From: JACKOB01 sp024234575
Lineage (GTDB): Bacteria; Pseudomonadota; Gammaproteobacteria; Pseudomonadales; Oleiphilaceae
Assembly: GCA_051208035.1 (NCBI GenBank)
Contig: JBPJFZ010000010.1
Coordinates: 1-64,000, forward strand
Direction of reading: 5' to 3'
DNA length: 64,000 bases
The position numbers were made by a program, and so were the translations under genes. The notes below the pieces were generated by a model. The model made no database searches, was not told where the DNA came from, and saw nothing but the letters and a program-made list of their open reading frames with translations. This document shows, one piece after another, positions 62,414 through 64,000 of this stretch; positions within the stretch are counted from its first letter, which is position 1, and each line of letters begins with the position of its first letter.

Positions 62414-64000
<1,587 letters not shown>

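Overview
This 64 kb window is a chromosomal segment of a gammaproteobacterium. Nearly every gene is a conserved housekeeping gene, and several blocks match, from memory, the gene order of Pseudomonas aeruginosa: ilvI-ilvH-ilvC-pssA next to an rRNA operon, clpB-pgeF-rluD/bamD-pilS-pilR-thiO-fimT, ispH-fkpB-lspA-ileS-ribF-murJ-rpsT, proB-obgE-rpmA-rplU/ispB, and pgpA-thiL-nusB-ribH-ribB-ribE-ribD-nrdR. Base composition is moderate (about half GC by eye), unlike GC-rich Pseudomonas. A type IV pilus adhesin carrying a carbohydrate-binding-like domain and a wax-ester-synthase homologue point to a marine Cellvibrionales-type organism. That placement is inference. No phage, insertion sequence, CRISPR array, plasmid gene or tRNA was recognised.

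Layout. 1-225: tandem leftward promoters of rRNA-operon type; the operon itself would lie off the left edge. 226-4461: pssA and the branched-chain amino acid operon ilvI-ilvH-ilvC. 4876-5632: two small proteins (DUF4124, DUF465). 5759-11298: clpB with a heat-shock promoter, pgeF, rluD, and divergent bamD. 11332-12975: nadE. 13149-26564: type IV pilus region with the two-component pair pilS-pilR, thiO, fimT, and a leftward operon fimU-pilV-pilW-pilX-pilY1-pilE, flanked by a second DUF4124 gene. 26637-35135: ispH, fkpB, a DUF4136 lipoprotein, lspA, ileS, ribF and murJ, all leftward. 35417-40298: rpsT, proB, obgE, rpmA, rplU and divergent ispB. 40533-44887: the least ordinary part, with a WS/DGAT acyltransferase, an AMMECR1/Memo pair, a DUF2057-like lipoprotein and a small DUF6316-like protein. 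44930-52479: pgpA, thiL, nusB, the riboflavin genes, nrdR and glyA. 52660-58204: a GGDEF/EAL protein, ettA and a PilZ-domain protein. 58209-64000: radA, hemE, gltD and the 3' part of gltB.

How genes work together. Isoleucine/valine synthesis, riboflavin synthesis (ribD, ribB, ribH, ribE here, ribF elsewhere in the window), and glutamate synthase form pathway groups. Surface motility and adhesion is represented by the pilus regulators, minor pilins and PilY1, with cyclic-di-GMP turnover (GGDEF/EAL) and sensing (PilZ) encoded elsewhere in the window. Lipoprotein maturation (lspA), outer-membrane assembly (bamD) and several lipoproteins are also present.

I did not find a clearly new multi-gene system. 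The strongest leads are the carbohydrate-binding-like insertion in PilY1, the AMMECR1-Memo pair without a radical-SAM partner, the small uncharacterised proteins, and several RNA-level signals: a pilY1-pilE hairpin, a structured rplU leader and a palindrome at the glyA ribosome binding site. Family names come from reading the translations by eye; no database search was run.
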